From positions 124,001-188,000 of the forward strand of contig JAPWUV010000006.1 of assembly GCA_028275345.1 (NCBI GenBank): a stretch of DNA of 64,000 bases, read 5' to 3'. This DNA comes from a bacterium (GTDB lineage: Bacteria > Zhuqueibacterota > Zhuqueibacteria > Oleimicrobiales > Geothermoviventaceae). Below the pieces are notes generated by a model that saw only the letters and a list, made by a program, of their open reading frames with translations, was not told the origin of the DNA and did no database searches. Below, piece by piece: positions 63,801 through 64,000 of the stretch (the first letter of the stretch is position 1; every line of letters starts with the position of its first letter). A program made the position numbers and the translations under genes.

Positions 63801-64000
63801 TTCGCGTCGGACCTTCAACCGACGCTGGATCGCTCGCTGCGTGAGGCACCTCTCGGGCACAGACAAGGCCTCAGCCAGCGCGATCTCGGAGCGGAGTCCC
63901 TTGTCGGTGAAGAAGACCCACACTTTGAGACGTTCCGCCGGGGCCGAAGTCTGGAGCCGATCGGCCAACGGAGGCGAAATCTTAGGAGAGGCCGGAAGCC
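60879..64000 (-). CDS. Subtilisin-like S8 serine protease with sorting domain, 5' end cut by window
   Basis: At least 1040 residues are visible; the frame stays open past the right edge, so the signal peptide and start are missing. The protease domain shows the catalytic triad: Asp in VAMFDTGF (near 63440), His in SDSHGTYT (near 63310) and Ser in GTSLSTPLIGG (near 62785). The stretch VVVAAGNWNN supplies the oxyanion Asn. Beta-rich modules follow, including one CARDB-like and one carboxypeptidase-regulatory-like. The end is a sorting domain: VHPNPVVDRTVFSV, LVDARGREVSRFTG, LPNGVYVARLQVG and KLLLLR. It is probably a surface or secreted protease released by a T9SS-like system. Confidence 0.92.
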   Translation of the reverse strand, partial: LPASPKISPPLADRLQTSAPAERLKVWVFFTDKGLRSEIALAEALSVPERCLTQRAIQRRLKVRREGQVSGFEDLPVFEPYVRAVLGTGAQLRTRSRWFNAVTVWATPSQILRIAEMPFVALLRPVVGAKREKPPSEAIETRSEVLQPSVPKYRLDYGPSQAQLEQIQVPLLHELGYSGRGVLVAMFDTGFFKRHEAFSRLRIVAERDFVMGDGDTERNWDDPTDYSDSHGTYTWSALAGFCEGELIGPAYGADFLLAKTEDERSETPVEEDYWAAAVEWADSLGADVISSSLGYFDWYRFEDMDGNTAVCTRAADWAAKQGIAVVVAAGNWNNTPWGHISAPADGDSVIAVGAVDANGVIASWSSRGPTFDGRIKPEVCARGVGTRCATRRSPSSFGSASGTSLSTPLIGGACALLLEVHPEWTGWDARQALISTASQAHRPDNTYGWGIARVFEASGLRAPIPLVTSLEVLEPAATANGVLDPGEEFGFRIGLRNEGNEPTQGGVLRFRTSLPWVIPLDTCISFPGVEASQEIAVTASHVFRLQGLPEGATAVPVQLVIETHEGRSFTRSFFCRLAGAHWVRGSVQELATSLPVPGATVSFRPRLAPSDSVIWTRTNSSGEYRCLLPAGEYVAQATAAGYFPSLAAPFSLPEWETGRIYLALGKPVLEARVLVVEELPGEPDSQQATVEVRNAGAGDLFVAALPGAVVRPLPGERPAPFRIELWRDLREHSLADVKSISAELDGEGIRYTVSHWSPLPDTLEWQWAFFLDSDQDTATGERVGGLGADLRILADLTSGSLEVWQANAWRPILSLAGVSFDGCDLSVAVPESLFSPLDTNAVVPFCLSVQAKWHGSFRVFDHAPDPGPWRAFLPTRHPGGIRLSEGSLVLWSGQTSQLRLEFRKSGSPGQEISLLLASWDPLKPVQLLLIPQPAHVSQSRSAESVPRGWQLDEVHPNPVVDRTVFSVQGPPGSEFALVLVDARGREVSRFTGRLPVSGASHFHWDGRDVSGRFLPNGVYVARLQVGDQVHAARKLLLLR

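Noticed and set aside
1-64000. CRISPR arrays, tRNA or rRNA genes, insertion sequences, prophage or attachment sites
   Set aside because: No regularly spaced repeats, cloverleaf-like sequences, transposase or integrase genes were seen on reading both strands.

Overview
The window is GC-rich, compactly coded DNA from a diderm (Gram-negative) bacterium. It holds about 43 protein genes, of which those at both ends are cut by the window edge. No rRNA, tRNA, CRISPR array, insertion sequence or phage gene was seen. Lipid A genes, TonB-dependent receptors, a BamA/TamA-like protein, a PorV/PorQ-family protein and at least seven secreted proteins ending in a FlgD-like/type IX secretion (T9SS) sorting domain (NPNPFN-type motif, then G-x-Y-x-x-x-L and a basic end) point to the FCB superphylum. 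The style resembles uncultured KSB1/Calditrichota/Zixibacteria-like lineages; this placement is an inference from gene content.

Layout. 1-9.1 kb: an end-truncated probable carbohydrate-active enzyme, glnS, a secreted GxGYxYP-domain protein, a glyoxalase-fold protein, a flavin reductase-like protein and an MttB-family methyltransferase. 9.4-12.3 kb: two secreted proteins. The second is read through an in-frame UGA that falls exactly at the first cysteine of a redoxin CxxC motif, so it is a candidate selenoprotein. 12.8-17.3 kb: a lipid A operon (Gfo/Idh oxidoreductase, ICMT-like methyltransferase, lpxB, DUF374 acyltransferase, lpxK). 17.6-25.0 kb: a TonB-dependent receptor, a large secreted protein, a PorV-like protein and a second secreted protein, closed by a clear intrinsic terminator.

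25.6-36.3 kb: an envelope-motor operon with two large periplasmic TPR proteins, a small exported protein, TolQ/ExbB, two TolR/ExbD and a TonB-like AgmX/PglI-domain protein, again closed by a terminator. 36.4-46.0 kb: two paralogous sorted secreted proteins, a lipoprotein, a TonB-dependent receptor, a DUF3108 protein and a PHP-type metallohydrolase. 46.0-51.3 kb (minus strand): ubiA-like, dtd, maf, rodZ-like, a thioredoxin-like lipoprotein, mpl and an R3H protein, mostly joined by 4-nt start/stop overlaps. 51.4-57.8 kb: an NHL-repeat protein, a very large probable outer-membrane protein with GKGxY repeats and a BamA/TamA-like protein. 58-64 kb: an M2-type metallopeptidase lipoprotein, a lytic transglycosylase and a sorted subtilisin-like protease.

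The genes share one theme: building and energising the outer membrane and exporting proteins across it. Several promoters share a recognisable pattern (TTGCAT or TTGCGC at -35, 17-nt spacer, TAxAxT-like -10). The strongest candidates for new biology are the UGA-containing beta-propeller/redoxin fusion, the TPR/TolQRR/AgmX motor locus, the GKGxY-repeat outer-membrane protein and the paralogous secreted pair linked to a TonB receptor.
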